Assembly: GCA_965153455.1 (NCBI GenBank)
Contig: OZ234493.1
Span: 32,478,213-32,542,212 of the forward strand
Reading direction: 5' to 3'
Source of the DNA: Sphagnum compactum
Taxonomy: Eukaryota; Bryophyta; Sphagnopsida; Sphagnales
DNA: 64,000 bases
Both the position numbers and the translations under genes were made by a program. The notes under the pieces were generated by a model. The model was given only the letters and a program-made list of their open reading frames with translations. It did no database searches and had not been told where the DNA came from. This document shows positions 53,269 to 64,000 of this stretch, piece by piece. Every line of letters begins with the position of its first letter. The first letter of the stretch is position 1.

Positions 53269-53302
<34 letters not shown>
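53269..53302 (+). promoter_or_regulatory. CT/GA repeat in the DGD1 5' leader region
   Basis: A pure (CT)n tract 74-107 bp upstream of the DGD1 start codon, so the transcript strand reads GAGA. Such tracts are common in plant 5' UTRs and can bind GAGA-type factors. Length polymorphism is likely. A regulatory role here is inference. Confidence 0.5.
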
Positions 53303-53305
<3 letters not shown>

Positions 53306-53556
53306 GCACGTCGAAACTGTCTTTTTCCTTCAGCGCCAAACTTAAAAGGGAAAAAAAAAACCCCGCACACACACACACACCAAAAATCCAACAACTCTTT
53401 TAAACTCCAACTTCCAAGTTTCCAACTCCTAAACAAATTTCCTTGGAATTTGTGCATTGAAATTGGTATTATATCCCAAAGGAAAAATGGTACAAAGAAC
53501 CCCACCTCCCTTCCTTCCCTTCAGGCTTCAACCTTGGCCACTCTTTGTAAGTAGGT

Positions 53557-53915
53557 ATGGAACCACCCTACTAGGATGTATGTATGTCCTTATTGGTGGA
53601 CCATATGGAACCCACCCTACTAAGATGTATGTATGTCCTTATTAAGTGGACCATATGGAACCCTCCCTACTAAGATGTATGTCCTTATAAGTGGACTATA
53701 TGGAACCACTCTAGGATGGATCTCCTTATTAGTGGACCATATGGAACTACTATCATAGGCATCATGTAAGTTAGGGTGTTCCATATGGAACCACTCTACA
53801 TGTCCTTAGGTTTTTAGTGGACCATATGGAACCACTCTAGATGTCCTTAGGTTTTTAGTGGACCAAATGGAACCATTCTAGTAGGTATAATATAGCATAT
53901 ACTTAGTTGTTCCAT
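53557..53915 (+). repeat. minisatellite upstream of DGD1, about eight units of 41-50 bp
   Basis: Units begin ATGGAACCAC and end TGGACCAT. Lengths read by eye are 48, 50, 45, 41, 44, 41 and 41 bp, plus a degraded last unit. Inside are TAGGATGTATG, GTCCTTATT or CCTTAGGTTTTTAG variants. Each junction makes a CCATATGG palindrome. The array starts about 360 bp upstream of the DGD1 ATG, within reach of its promoter. Confidence 0.85.
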
Positions 53916-54789
53916 ATACAATTTTTTATAGCAACTTCTTCATAAATGCCCCCTTGATTTGTCCAACCCAGTTTGTACCATGTGAATTTTGGATGAGTCA
54001 TTTGAAAGGGAGTCATAATAGGTTTGCAATGGATGGTGCACAGGTGTGTCCCTTGCCAAGTCATGTAATCTGTGGTGTTGTCAAAAACTAATAAGGTAGT
54101 GGCTCATGGACAAAGTGGATGAAAATTGAATTGTGGTAAAAGAAAGAAGGAATTGGAGAATGAAAAAGTATGTGGAAGGAGAATGTCATTTCCTTATTTG
54201 AGGTTTCCTCAAATTATCTTACTATTATTAAGAAAGGTTGTTTGTTGTTTTGTGTGGCTTTGGTCCCATCAAACTTGTTGTCTCTTCTCTCCCCCATCGG
54301 GAAGGTTACAAATGGGTGTAAAGATTTGGCCATAAATTTTTAGCAAGAACTTGACCCAATGTGTGAGTGGCATTTGCAATATTATGTGTGCACCTGATGG
54401 ATGCAAATGTTTCATTGAATTTGCATGCGTCTAGATAAAATGTTCTAGTTCTAGTAAGGGAAGTTTTTAGTTTGCATAAACGACAGAGTCACTACTACAC
54501 AAATGAGCAGATGAGCTTACTTTGAGCTGCTTGTTTTTTGTTTGTTGTCACATTGAAATCTTTCTCCCTCCAGTTGTGCTCTTGGTCACTTGAAAGTCCT
54601 TGATGCATAGGGGGTGGGTGCATTGAGTGTAATGTTTAGCAATGCAATGCAGGAGTCATTGAACCTTGAGAGTCATTAAATTAAAGTTTTTATGGAAATA
54701 AGGGGTGCACTCTCAGTGTGCCCTTGGAAAGCCCTCAATGAGTGCACCAAGGTGGTTTTGTAATTTTGAGCCATATGGTGCTGCAATTC
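53916..54789. other. gene-free, nothing recognised
   Basis: Mixed-composition DNA without a recognisable gene, repeat or terminal structure. The open frames are short and lack domains. Confidence 0.5.
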
Positions 54790-54992
54790 TTGATTTTTTT
54801 TCTTTCTTTTTTATGCAAACAACAGCAGACCCAACCAACCAAACAAGCAGTTGGCAACCTCAAGTCAAGCTCATTGGCAAAGGGCCAGCATGAGTTTCAC
54901 CTCCACTCCACTGGGTTTCAAACCCAAGACCTTCTTCAAGGTCTGAGGGTCCCAGAATGGGCTATATATAACCAGTGAGCCATCACCTGTAG
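54790..54992 (-). mobile_element. tRNA-derived SINE candidate
   Basis: On the minus strand the 5' part carries an A-box-like TGGCTCACTGG (about 54,970-54,987) and the B-box GGTTTGAAACC (54,913-54,923), about 50 nt apart. These are internal RNA polymerase III promoter elements. About 90 nt of unrelated body follows, then an A-rich tail (TAAAAAAGAAAGAAAAAAAA) near 54,790-54,810. Total length of about 200 bp fits a plant SINE. No target-site duplication is apparent. Confidence 0.55.
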
Positions 54993-55854
54993 GGTGGTGG
55001 TCTTTCATTGTTTTGGTCATTGCAGATTCAATAAAATTCAATATTGATAAAGGGTAGATAGGCCGGTGAGTGAACAGTTAAGAACTCGAAGGAGGTCGAA
55101 TTGTCACACATTGTTCCTCTGGTTCTGAAGTTTAAAGAACATTTGTAGCTCTTCACCTAGTGCTTCCAACAATGCCAAAAAAATTCAATTTGATAAAGGA
55201 ATGAGGAAGATATGGGGTGTTTGGTGCAAGGGGGTTTAATGTTTGACGATGGGTGAATTTAAACAGATTAAAATTTTGAACATAAATTTTTAGATGGTTG
55301 CATCTTTGAAGCAGTTTGTAAAGCTTTAGTTGGTGCACCCATTAGGTTTTAAATCACTGAAACATGATAAAAAAATGAGGAAGATATGGGGCTGAAACGA
55401 GAGAGAAGTGTCGAGAGCTTTTTGTTCAAAAACTTTGTAACAAATTATGGCTCATCCTCTTACTGTGTTGTTTGCATTGCTCCTTTACTTTTCTGATGCT
55501 CAAAGATGATTGTAACTCTCCAGTTTGCATGTCCAGATTTTGTGCACGTGAGATTTTGTGAAATTTGTCTCCTGTATGAAATTGGTCGTAAAGGGCGGTG
55601 GTTTGTGACGGCCCTCATCATGCACATGCACATATATATGTTTGCAGCGTGTTTCATTTTGACTTCCACTTTACAACACAATGCAAACTATTCATCCGCT
55701 TTGTGGCTGCTATTGTACAACTTGCTCTGTGTTGCAGCCGGTCATTCTGCAAGCTTGAAGCACTCCCAGAAATTTCCTAGTGTATTTGGAGGGCACCTTA
55801 CATCCCCCAAAATCCTCCCCTAAGAATGAATATAAGGAGGGGGGTATTACACTT

Positions 55855-55950
55855 ACTCCTTAGGAGTGAGAGGGATCTTACACCTACTTAGTTAGTCACA
55901 CGATCCCTTTCAACTTATAGGTGTAAGATCTCCCTCAACTCTTAAGAAGT
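55855..55950. mobile_element. 96-bp foldback element (MITE-like)
   Basis: The left arm ACTCCTTAGGAGTGAGAGGG with ATCTTACACCTA is mirrored by the right arm, which on the opposite strand reads ACTTCTTAAGAGTTGAGGGA with ATCTTACACCTA. The arms are about 40 bp with a loop of about 15 nt. It is non-coding. It abuts a dispersed repeat whose relative lies at 61.75 kb. Confidence 0.65.
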
Positions 55951-56000
55951 AATAGGCATAATATTTTTGCCCTTCATACACCTCATGATCTATGCATGTT
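55951..56000 (+). repeat. dispersed repeat shared with 61,752-61,800
   Basis: AATAGGCATAATA, then a short variable part, then CACCTCATGATCT...ATGCAT matches AATAGGCATAATA ... CACTTCATGATCT...ATGCAT at 61,752-61,800 in the same orientation. Only about 50 bp can be aligned by eye. Confidence 0.5.
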
Positions 56001-56461
56001 ATATATGTTCGTATAATATTTTTGCCTCATGCATTATGGTGGGTAAAGCCCACATGTGAGGGGTTGTTCCTAAATTGTGGGGTTGGACTTGGCTGCCTTG
56101 TACCCCTAAGACACCCCTAAGAATAAGACTAGAGGGGAGAGGCCCTAAAAGTCCTAGTAAACAAGGACCTAAGGTTTTGTTTGGTGAGTGGGGCTTTCAA
56201 GGGAAGGCCATTGGAGATTTGGCTAGTGTCCATAAAATTAGGCAAAGGTCCTGGTGATGTAAATTGGATGAATAAATGTCCTCCCGATGACGACAGAGGC
56301 ATTGTCAACATCCCCCTCTCCAATGAGTTGTTTGAGAGCCCCACGAGGACATTGCAATGGAACACCAAAAGGGTCATACTTTTATCTGAAAACATATTCT
56401 CTAAATCTAAAGTATGGGATAGATTCTCTTTTTGTTTTGGAGCTTATGATTTCAAAGCCTT

Positions 56462-56748
56462 GCAAAGGGGTTTTGATCCCCTAGCTCAGGTTTTTTTCAT
56501 TCTAGGCATGGGGTTTGGACTTGTGCAAGTTGCACATGTTTATTATATAATTCAAATTATAAGAGTACTCAAGTACTATCACAACCACTTTCGAGCAACT
56601 CAAATCCGAAGTGACTTGAAATTGGGTGTGAAAGCACTTGAATACTTTTACAATTGGAATTCTAATAAACATGTGCAACTTGCACAAGTCCCAACCCCAT
56701 GCTCGAAATCAAAAACCTCATGCTAAAGCATCAAAAGCTTTAGGTTAG
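56462..56748. mobile_element. long foldback element, near-perfect core arms
   Basis: The core 56,506-56,702 starts GCATGGGGTTTGGACTTGTG and, on the opposite strand, starts GCATGGGGTTGGGACTTGTG. The first 40 bp of the two arms differ by one base. Similarity continues at lower identity to the centre near 56,605, almost without a loop. Outside the core, weaker inverted similarity (AGGTTTTTT, TTTTGAT) extends it to about 287 bp. The transcript would be one long hairpin. A 181-codon frame crosses it but is explained by the palindrome. Confidence 0.8.
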
Positions 56749-57820
56749 GGAATAAAAGACCCCCATGTTATGTGCTTTGACGGTGAGGGGGCTCCAAGAC
56801 AAAAAAATGTTGCCATGCTAATGGAATCTACCTTGTGCTAATGGAATTTTTTTGAGTAAGGGGTACGAAATATGTATGGCCCTTTTGGTAATCCATACAT
56901 AGTCCCCTAAGCATTCCTTAAGGTGCTTGCACATGCACATTTCTTCTCAAAGAGTCCTCATATTTTGAGCATTTATTAAATGAATTCACTTGGTAGACCC
57001 TCACCACAAATGGGAATGGGCAAGCCAACAATGTGAACTCTATTTAATTTTGGGTTTCACTTTGGATGTTTGGGCTTTATATTTTGATTTTCACAAAGTT
57101 AACATTATCTAATATTATTTGAAAATGCGTTAGATTTTGGTTTGAATTAGTCAATTAAAAAACATTTGAAATGAAAAAAATGTAAACAACCCACTTAACA
57201 TATCTTGTCACTTTCCATCTAAAAATGATTGTTTGTCAAATTTTTAATTTAGCACATACTTATGGTTATCACTCTTAAAAACACAAAATTGTGATATGAT
57301 AATTATCAAACTTTTCCACAAGGTTCACAAATTTATTCCAACCATATGAAATCATAATGTTTAGTAAATATTACAAATTTCATAAAGATTAAAAATCATT
57401 TCAATCATTTGTTGAATATATTTGCAATTTTTAATATGTTGTGACCTATATTTTTTTGGCACAAATATACTCTAACATCACATCATATAGTTTTATTTTA
57501 TTTTTAAATTTAAACATCTGATTTCTTTGGGTTTTGACTAACATAATATGCAAAAACATTATCAAAATCTTTCATAATAATGACATGGTTGAAACTCAAG
57601 CATGGGACCCCTAAAAAACAATACAATGTGACAACAACTTTGATGCCCTTGTAGTGTGCTTTCATCCTTGATTGGAATGATATTTCTTCCAATTCTTTCG
57701 ACTATTTTCTAGTTCAAACCAAAACATCTTCCTCATTTGTGATGGAAAAACTAAAGGTGATACACTCACTAAGAGCTTGTAAAGATTGACATGTGGCATA
57801 CTACACTTAAAATGTTGGAC

Positions 57821-57866
<46 letters not shown>

Positions 57867-58149
57867 CATAACATATGATGCTTAATTTGGTTTTGAAACT
57901 AACACCATACTAGCAATCTCATTGTTTGAATTTTGTTAAGCCACAAGTGGAAATTAGAAAGATTGTGGTTACTATTATATACAAGTATATTCATGGATAT
58001 AATGCAGCACATATATGGCAAATTGATTGAAATTAGGTACATCAACTATTAGAAAATGTGTTGACATAATGATTGATGTCCACAAGTTATTTAGCAAATA
58101 CATTAGCCTTATTATTGGTGACTATTTGCAATAAACCATTTTTTTTTTT
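56749..58149. other. gene-free AT-rich DNA with an (AT)n tract
   Basis: No recognisable gene. It holds a small hairpin ATGTATGG...CCATACAT near 56,869-56,897 and an (AT)n microsatellite of about 18 units at 57,826-57,862. Confidence 0.55.
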
Positions 58150-58690
58150 AGGATTGTTTGCCTAACATTTGTGAAACAATTGATGGAACCTACATTCTAT
58201 TAATATAATACTTAAGCAAAAAGATGACATTTGTGATGAATGATTCTTTCAAGTTCCACAACTTTGTTATGCAAGTTGTATGTGATATGAACATAAATGT
58301 TTTAGAATGTATGTGCAGGACAACCCAAAAAAAATTCATGATGTGGGTAGTTTAAGAATTCAAATCTTTACAAAACATGGATGAATTATGAGAGTTTTTA
58401 GGAACTTGTGCCAATTGTTAGATGTATGAAGTGCATTCCACATCTCATTGGAGATGTAGCTTATCCAATTTGAAAACATTCGCACAAGAGTAGAAAGACT
58501 ACAAATCCATTGGAAGTGGAGAAGAAAAGATTTGATGTTGCCACGAACATAGGGAAGATAGATATAAAAATTGCTTTTGAGTCTTTAAAATATAGATCGA
58601 TTATTCTAACCCATTTCAGTACAACTTTAAAAAAAACAGAACAAATTTCAAGAGCTTGATGAGTACTTCACAATTACTATGAGAAGTGGA
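58150..58690 (+). pseudogene. second dead PIF/Harbinger (HARBI1-like) transposase
   Basis: Plus-strand translation across frames recovers LPNICETIDGTYI (about 58,158-58,196), FVMQVVCDMN (about 58,260-58,290), a GQP...IHDVGSLR block (about 58,320-58,355), GDVAYPI (58,450-58,470), FDVATNIGKIDIKIAFESLK (about 58,531-58,590) and VLHNYYEKW (58,662-58,688). Order and spacing match Harbinger nucleases, which typically have IDGTHI, a VCD block, HD, LGDSGYP and a late LHN. The IDG Asp, the HD Asp and the GD Asp are readable. Stops and frameshifts make it inactive. It belongs to a different lineage from the copy at 39.3-40.0 kb. Confidence 0.82.
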
Positions 58691-61600
58691 GTTGTTTTGA
58701 TCAAAGACTACCACATTAGGGTCATAAAAGTGACAATCTTGTAAGGTTTGGTGTAGATAGAGTTCCTACTTGGACAATTGGAGAGAGAAAGAAATAGCAA
58801 AACATGATGGAGAGGTTTTGATAATCAAATTGTTTGAGAAATGGATGCTTGAACATCCAATTTCTTGATATTACAATAAACATTTTATTATTATGAAAAG
58901 TTGTTGGAACTATGAATCTAATTTAATTCAAGCACATAAAAATCTAAAATTATTCTAATTGTGAAAAAGAATATAGTTACTATTAGTTGGGTCTTTAGGT
59001 TTCACCATATCTAAGCCATTTGTAACTAACTTTCAATTACAAACTACCTATTCAACTATTCATTATGGAAGATCTATGTGATACTTCTTTCTTGCATTTC
59101 CATCTTCATCTTTTCCATTTATTGCACATTTTTAAAGAAATTTATACTGGCATCTAATATTGTACTAAATCCTTAGGGAAATCACTTCCATTTTTTCCCA
59201 AATAACATGTAGAAAATAGGGTGCAACTAATTGATTGAAAAATAAATAACATAATTTACTTCAATGTAAATAGGGTGCTTATAATTCATTATGAAAATAT
59301 ACCTTTTTTTTTCAATTTCGATATTTTTTTTTAACATTCCATTATTTCATAACATTACCAAAAAAAAAAAAAAACAACCTCATGTGTTTCATAAAACATA
59401 CAAAAAGTGGCTACCTAAAACTAAATTGTGCATTCAACTTCTTTTTTAAAAAAAATTTATTGTTGAACTTTCATTTTAACTCCAAGTAATTTGCAAGCCT
59501 AAGTGCATGGGATGTATTCAAATGGAGTAAAACAACAATGCCATCACCAAATATGAATATAGATGTTTATTTGGAGATGTAAGAAGGACATGAGTGTTAG
59601 GTACAACCTTTGATTCATCATTTGAATTCAGAACTTCCTTGTGTGTTATTTTCACACCTTGATCAAATTTTTAAGGTAGGCCGTCAATTTTTTTCATGCC
59701 TCCATATGTGGTCAAATCTCTCATATTAAGGTCAATCAAATGGAGGAACATAGTTATATGACATATTTCCTTTTCCTTTTCATATTTTTCCTTGAACTTG
59801 AAGAATTTGTCTTTACATTGCTTCTATATGTTTTGTGCTTGCTAAGGAAAATTTGCATTCAAACATTCTTAAAACCTTGATCCTTTTTTTTCTAAAAATA
59901 AATATTCATTAGTTGTTTGCATGCTACGGTGGACCCAAACATAGTCAAAACTAGATGTACAAAACCTACTAAAAGAGTCACAACTTTAAATTCATTTATT
60001 TTGAAATATTCTAAAAACTCCATTTAGTTTACTTAGGCTTTAGAATTAAAATAAATTAATACAATCTTGAATATCAAATTGTTTCATGTTTTTTTTTTTG
60101 AATAAATGTACACCAATTACATTATAAAACTTGTTGAAAACACCTTATTTGGTAGCAACATGCCATTTTTGACTAATTAAAAAAATTCATTTCAATTTCG
60201 TGGATAAATTAAAATAACACCTAATGCATCTATATCTTCAATGGAAGAACATTTTACAACTTACAAACATCATAATCATCATCATTATTATAACATAACG
60301 TACCACCAAAGGTCCATATTTAATTCAAATATAAACTTTATGATTTTAAGTCAATTTGAAAAAGCTTGAATGGAAGATTATTCTTGTACATATATACATT
60401 GACTTGAAAATTTCATTAAATTTTTTTAACTAAAATAAATATTGTTTAGTCCTTTTGTTAAAATAATGATTTTGTAACATGCAATGACCTGTTAAATATG
60501 TACTCCAAAGGACTATCATTTTTATTTGCACTAATTTCACAACATAATGATAAACCAAGATTTGACCCACCTTTAATTGCACATTTTGACTACTAAACCT
60601 TCTCCAATTACGTCCCCCAAAATTTCAAAAAACATTTATTGAAAATTGCAAATTTGTGATTTTTTTTGGGTCCAATGTATTGTACTTTCAAACACCATGT
60701 TCCTCTTTCACACTCCCAATACTTCTTGTATAAATGAAACAAGTAATGAAAATAGTATGGTCGGATTGTCTCCATTAACTCCATCTTTTGTTGCATTCCT
60801 TCCATCTTTTGTTTATGAATCTCATTCATAGACCTCGAAACATTCATAGATGTAAGACCCAAAATGTAAATTACAAAAGATTTTTAGCAGTATTCCATGC
60901 AAGGTGAAGTCAATACACACAAATTGAAAAAAACATGGTTACTGCAAATTAAAGTCAAAATGGTGCATAGACAATCCATGGGCTAGCATAGAATCACAAC
61001 ACACACCACATGCCAAATTGGGAGGAAGCACCATTTTGCCTCTTATAGTATATTTTGTCAATGGTGATTTGGATTACATTGAAATGGCAAAAAAATTCAA
61101 AATTTACCACAAGTTATGAATCCTACTATTTTCCAAGTTCATAACTTCCTCAAATGAACTCCAAATCAAAAGAATTCACATGCAATATTGTAACCTTGGA
61201 AGAGAGCTTTCCAATTAAGATTTTCAATTGGATTTTATTTAACCTTTCAAAAAGTCAAATAGATGGTTGGAAGTCAATTTAGCAATTTAATTCTCAATCT
61301 TTTAAATGACCATAATTCCTTTTGGAAATACTTTTTTGCAATGAAATCTCATTACAATATTTTACTTTTCATAATATTTTCAATATTTTAAAGAAGGCCC
61401 AATTTGGACAAGGTTTGATCTAGTGTTGAGTAGTTTTTTTAAATCATTAATAATTTTACTTCCATTTTTTTAAAATTTAAAAATCAAAGATCCTTTGGTT
61501 CCAATTTCTTTATAAAAAATGGAATAAAAAACCTATCTATATCTAGTTTTAAAATAATTTAGATTTCCTAGTTTCTAACGAAGTTAATTATCTTATAAGC

Positions 61601-63514
61601 CAATCCATCGGTGGACCAGAGTGGGTTGACATTGCTATGTATGTGTCCATAAGTGACATAATTATATATAATTGTTGACATGAGGTCCTGTGAAAATAGT
61701 ATGAATTTTACACATATTTTAAATGCATATTCCCATTCTTAAAGATTCAGGAATAGGCATAATAAGCTTTTCTCCTACACTTCATGATCTCAATATGCAT
61801 TAATGTGAAGGATGAAGCTTGCACAAGTTCTTTCAATCTCACATACGTTTGTTGCACCAAGTTTATTTTATGGGCTTTTGGGTTTGGAGGGTTAGATGTT
61901 GATCATTAATCCTATGGTGATGGCATATAACAATGTGGAATGTTTTTGGGTGAAAGCACAATCAAATAGACATGTGTTAATCCTTGTAAATTCAAACTTA
62001 AAATAGTGATACAAATTTGATTTATAACCTCTTAATCATTAATATGAGTATTTATTTTGTTATTATCATTTCATATTAAAAATCCACAAGTTTAATATGC
62101 ATTCAAATAGATTTTTGAAACTCAAATCAATTTTGCTGGAACGTTAATGTCTTTGAAAGTAGGTTGCAAGTTGATGAAATGAGTGTCTTGGATTTTTATT
62201 CTTTTCAAATTGATGGTGCCCCAACTTATATTATGTACTTTCAGATTCATAATAGATAGTCATATCTTATCAAAATATATAGTTTATAAATATCTGAATA
62301 GTTAATATACAACCATTAACTAAATGAATCTCTCTCCTCTATCTCTCCATCCCTAACCAGACATTTAACACAACTCTAGTGTTATCTTAGGAGGTTTTGA
62401 AGATTGCAAAAATTCTTGACTTGGATTTAATTTCTACTTAAAAGTGACCCTAGGGTTTTTTGTAGCAATGTGGATACTGGGTGTATTACAAAACCCACCA
62501 AATTCACACAAGCAACTTGTGAACCAATGCAAAAACAGAGGGTAGAAAATCTATCTGCTTTCGAGATTCATGCACATCTCACCACATCTGTGCGCATTTT
62601 TAAGATTGGGCCATGTGTCTATTGGTTAGGACATGCAAATCAAGTTGCAATATAACGGGTTGGGTTATAACTTGTGTGGCAAGATATGGTTTCTTTGGTT
62701 TGCCCATATATTCTGCACATTCCAAAGTACCATGCATTGGCTGTCCACTTTCCCCTACCCAACCTTATTGCAGTTCATCTTTTGATGGAACTAGGAAAGT
62801 AGACACATGATCTCGTGTTAGAAGACTAGTGTGGCTTTTGCCCTTGGCCCAAATGTTACCAAGTCCTCAACTGATTTTTCCTTCCAAAACTTGGTTTTTT
62901 GGAATTTAATGAATTTTCAGCAGCAGAAATCACTTAAAAATCAATATCTACCCACATTCTGATTCCAAATCTGACCAAATAAATTCCATTAAATCCTGCT
63001 CATCAGGACCTTTCCAACAACACCAAAGGCACATTCCAATTCCTCTGAAATTTTCAGCTACAATTTAATTTAATTTTCAGTGAAGAAATCATTCAATATT
63101 CAAGAACTTTTGCACCGTGAGTCCAAACATTATGGAACCAAGCCCATGCACCCCTCCTTGTCGAGAGCTTTCCAAAGATGCCAAGAACACGGTCTGAAGC
63201 ATCCCGGTTCGGTGGATCTCATAACTACAAAACAAAACAAACTACCTTCATAGATAGATGTGCTCTGCTTCCTTTCAAAGGTCTGTAAGTATAGAGCACA
63301 CCTTCAAAACTTCACAGTACCCTCAATACCTTTATTGCCATAAGAGTAAAGTTTCTCACCTTGGGTCTGTGGAGCTCAATGTTCAAATGTTCTTTACATC
63401 ACACCTCAATATGCAAATTGGCACATGCAATTCACCATTTGCCAATGCACTTAATTCAATAATTTTGTGTACACAACAAATACCTCTGGAGTAAATATAA
63501 AAAGAGCGTGGCAT
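58691..63514. other. gene-free AT-rich DNA
   Basis: No gene recognised. The DNA is AT-rich with many A/T homopolymers until about 62.4 kb, then becomes more balanced towards the GRAS gene. A diverged repeat relative lies at 61,752-61,800. The last few hundred bases before 63,515 probably include the 3' UTR of the GRAS gene. Confidence 0.5.
61752..61800 (+). repeat. dispersed repeat shared with 55,951-56,000
   Basis: This is the partner of the 50-bp repeat beside the 55.9-kb foldback element, sharing AATAGGCATAATA and TTCATGATCT. The foldback arms themselves are not present here. Confidence 0.5.
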
Positions 63515-63961
63515 TCATGGGGGTTGCTTACTAGATGTCATCCGAGAGGTAGGCTGGCATGCAGACAATGCATAAACAGTTTTCCCATTCCAGCCTGCCA
63601 GAAACCAGCCATTATCTTCACCAATGTCAAAACCCCTGGGAAAATGCCTCAGCAGGGCCCTGATTTTGGCTTTAGTACTTTCCGATATGGGCATCTGTGT
63701 GAACCCTGCTCGTAGACTCCGTGCCTGCCATGAAGTGTAGGGCTCAGCACGCTCAACTCTCTCCAGACCTTCACAAGCCACTATATTGAGGATGGCACGA
63801 CCATGAATCTCTTGCTCTATGATAACCCTGTGAGGATGCTCTGCTGGCAGTGAAGCAGCAAATGCTTCAAACGTTGTTGAATAGTGATCCATAGCCCCCT
63901 GAAACCGGGACATAAAGAAGGGTGCATTGTAGTTTCCATTCACCACTCCATGCACAAATAT
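63515..63961 (-). CDS. GRAS-domain transcription regulator, C-terminal exon (LISCL-like)
   Basis: The last 148 residues of a GRAS protein; the rest lies beyond the right edge. GRAS proteins are plant nuclear regulators of development, hormone and stress responses. Visible features: FVHGVVNGNYNAPFFMSRF (residues 2-20), the PFYRE region with HYSTTFEAF, EIHGRAILNIVACEG and ERVERAEPY, then the SAW motif region with WQARSLRAGF, a glycine-tryptophan GWFLAGWNGKTVYALSACQP and a short tail ending KQPP before TGA. The VNG-APFF and ACEG-ERVER wording fits the SCL9/SCL14 (LISCL) subfamily. The exon begins at a clean acceptor (TTTCTACAG, then ATATTTGTG, phase 0) preceded by a pyrimidine-rich tract. An intron at this position is notable because many GRAS genes of this group lack coding introns. 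Confidence 0.94.
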   Translation of the reverse strand: MFVHGVVNGNYNAPFFMSRFQGAMDHYSTTFEAFAASLPAEHPHRVIIEQEIHGRAILNIVACEGLERVERAEPYTSWQARSLRAGFTQMPISESTKAKIRALLRHFPRGFDIGEDNGWFLAGWNGKTVYALSACQPTSRMTSSKQPP

Positions 63962-64000
63962 CTGTAGAAAGAAATGAAAAAATCGAAACGAAAAGAAATA
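63962..64000 (-). other. 3' end of the last GRAS intron
   Basis: On the gene strand this is T-rich and ends TTTCTTTCTACAG, a strong acceptor. The upstream exons are outside the window. Confidence 0.8.

Noticed and set aside
56181-56726. 181-codon plus-strand open frame
   Set aside because: Its second half is the foldback element at 56,462-56,748, and no domain or splice support is visible. The length is a by-product of the palindrome.
60608-60862. 84-codon minus-strand frame with MEGMQQKMELMETI
   Set aside because: The short helical-looking stretch has no family match I recognise. It sits in AT-rich DNA without gene signals.

Overview
The window is nuclear DNA of a land plant with a medium to large, repeat-rich genome. 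The evidence is short spliced genes with GT-AG introns, plant-specific families (a TBL cell-wall acetyltransferase, the galactolipid synthase DGD1, a GRAS regulator), plant-type TTTAGGG arrays and plant-style DNA transposon debris. Only four genes occupy 64 kb. I cannot fix the species. A non-flowering vascular plant is my low-confidence guess, resting mainly on an intron in the GRAS gene and the divergent DGD1 N-terminus.

All four genes lie on the minus strand. (1) A four-exon TBL/DUF231 polysaccharide O-acetyltransferase, 23,260-26,235, 448 aa. (2) A ten-exon pinin/SDK/memA RNA-processing protein, 33,333-38,514, 496 aa. (3) A six-exon digalactosyldiacylglycerol synthase, DGD1 type, 49,208-53,195, 863 aa. 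(4) The last exon of a GRAS (LISCL-like) transcription regulator, 63,515-63,961, which runs off the right edge. Every splice phase in the three complete genes closes without a frameshift. The genes are unrelated in function (Golgi wall acetylation, nuclear mRNA processing, plastid envelope lipid synthesis, transcription), so I read this as ordinary gene scatter and not a cluster.

The space between genes is mostly decayed mobile and repetitive DNA. 1-5 kb: simple repeats, two short telomere-like tracts and a dispersed repeat that recurs at 25.6 kb. 5-11.6 kb: AT-rich, with two ancient tandem duplications. 11.6-23 kb: more balanced composition, no recognisable gene, one foldback element, one 69-bp duplication and one further telomere-like tract. 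26.3-33.3 kb: AT-rich, with a small foldback and a 1.2-kb element bounded by about 60-bp terminal inverted repeats. 38.6-48.2 kb: a dead PIF/Harbinger transposase (minus strand), 1.7 kb of a cryptic AGGTTAACC-like satellite, a tRNA-like sequence, and four copies of a roughly 190-bp repeat, one of them inverted. 53.3-63.5 kb: a minisatellite just upstream of DGD1, a tRNA-derived SINE candidate, two foldback elements and a second, different dead Harbinger transposase (plus strand).

I see no CRISPR array, rRNA, intact tRNA, organelle insert, viral gene or toxin gene. I found no convincing new biological system. The best leads are the two Harbinger fossils beside several non-autonomous inverted-repeat elements, the long foldback at 56.5 kb, and the 18-19 bp duplication flanking a telomeric insert at 3.2 kb.
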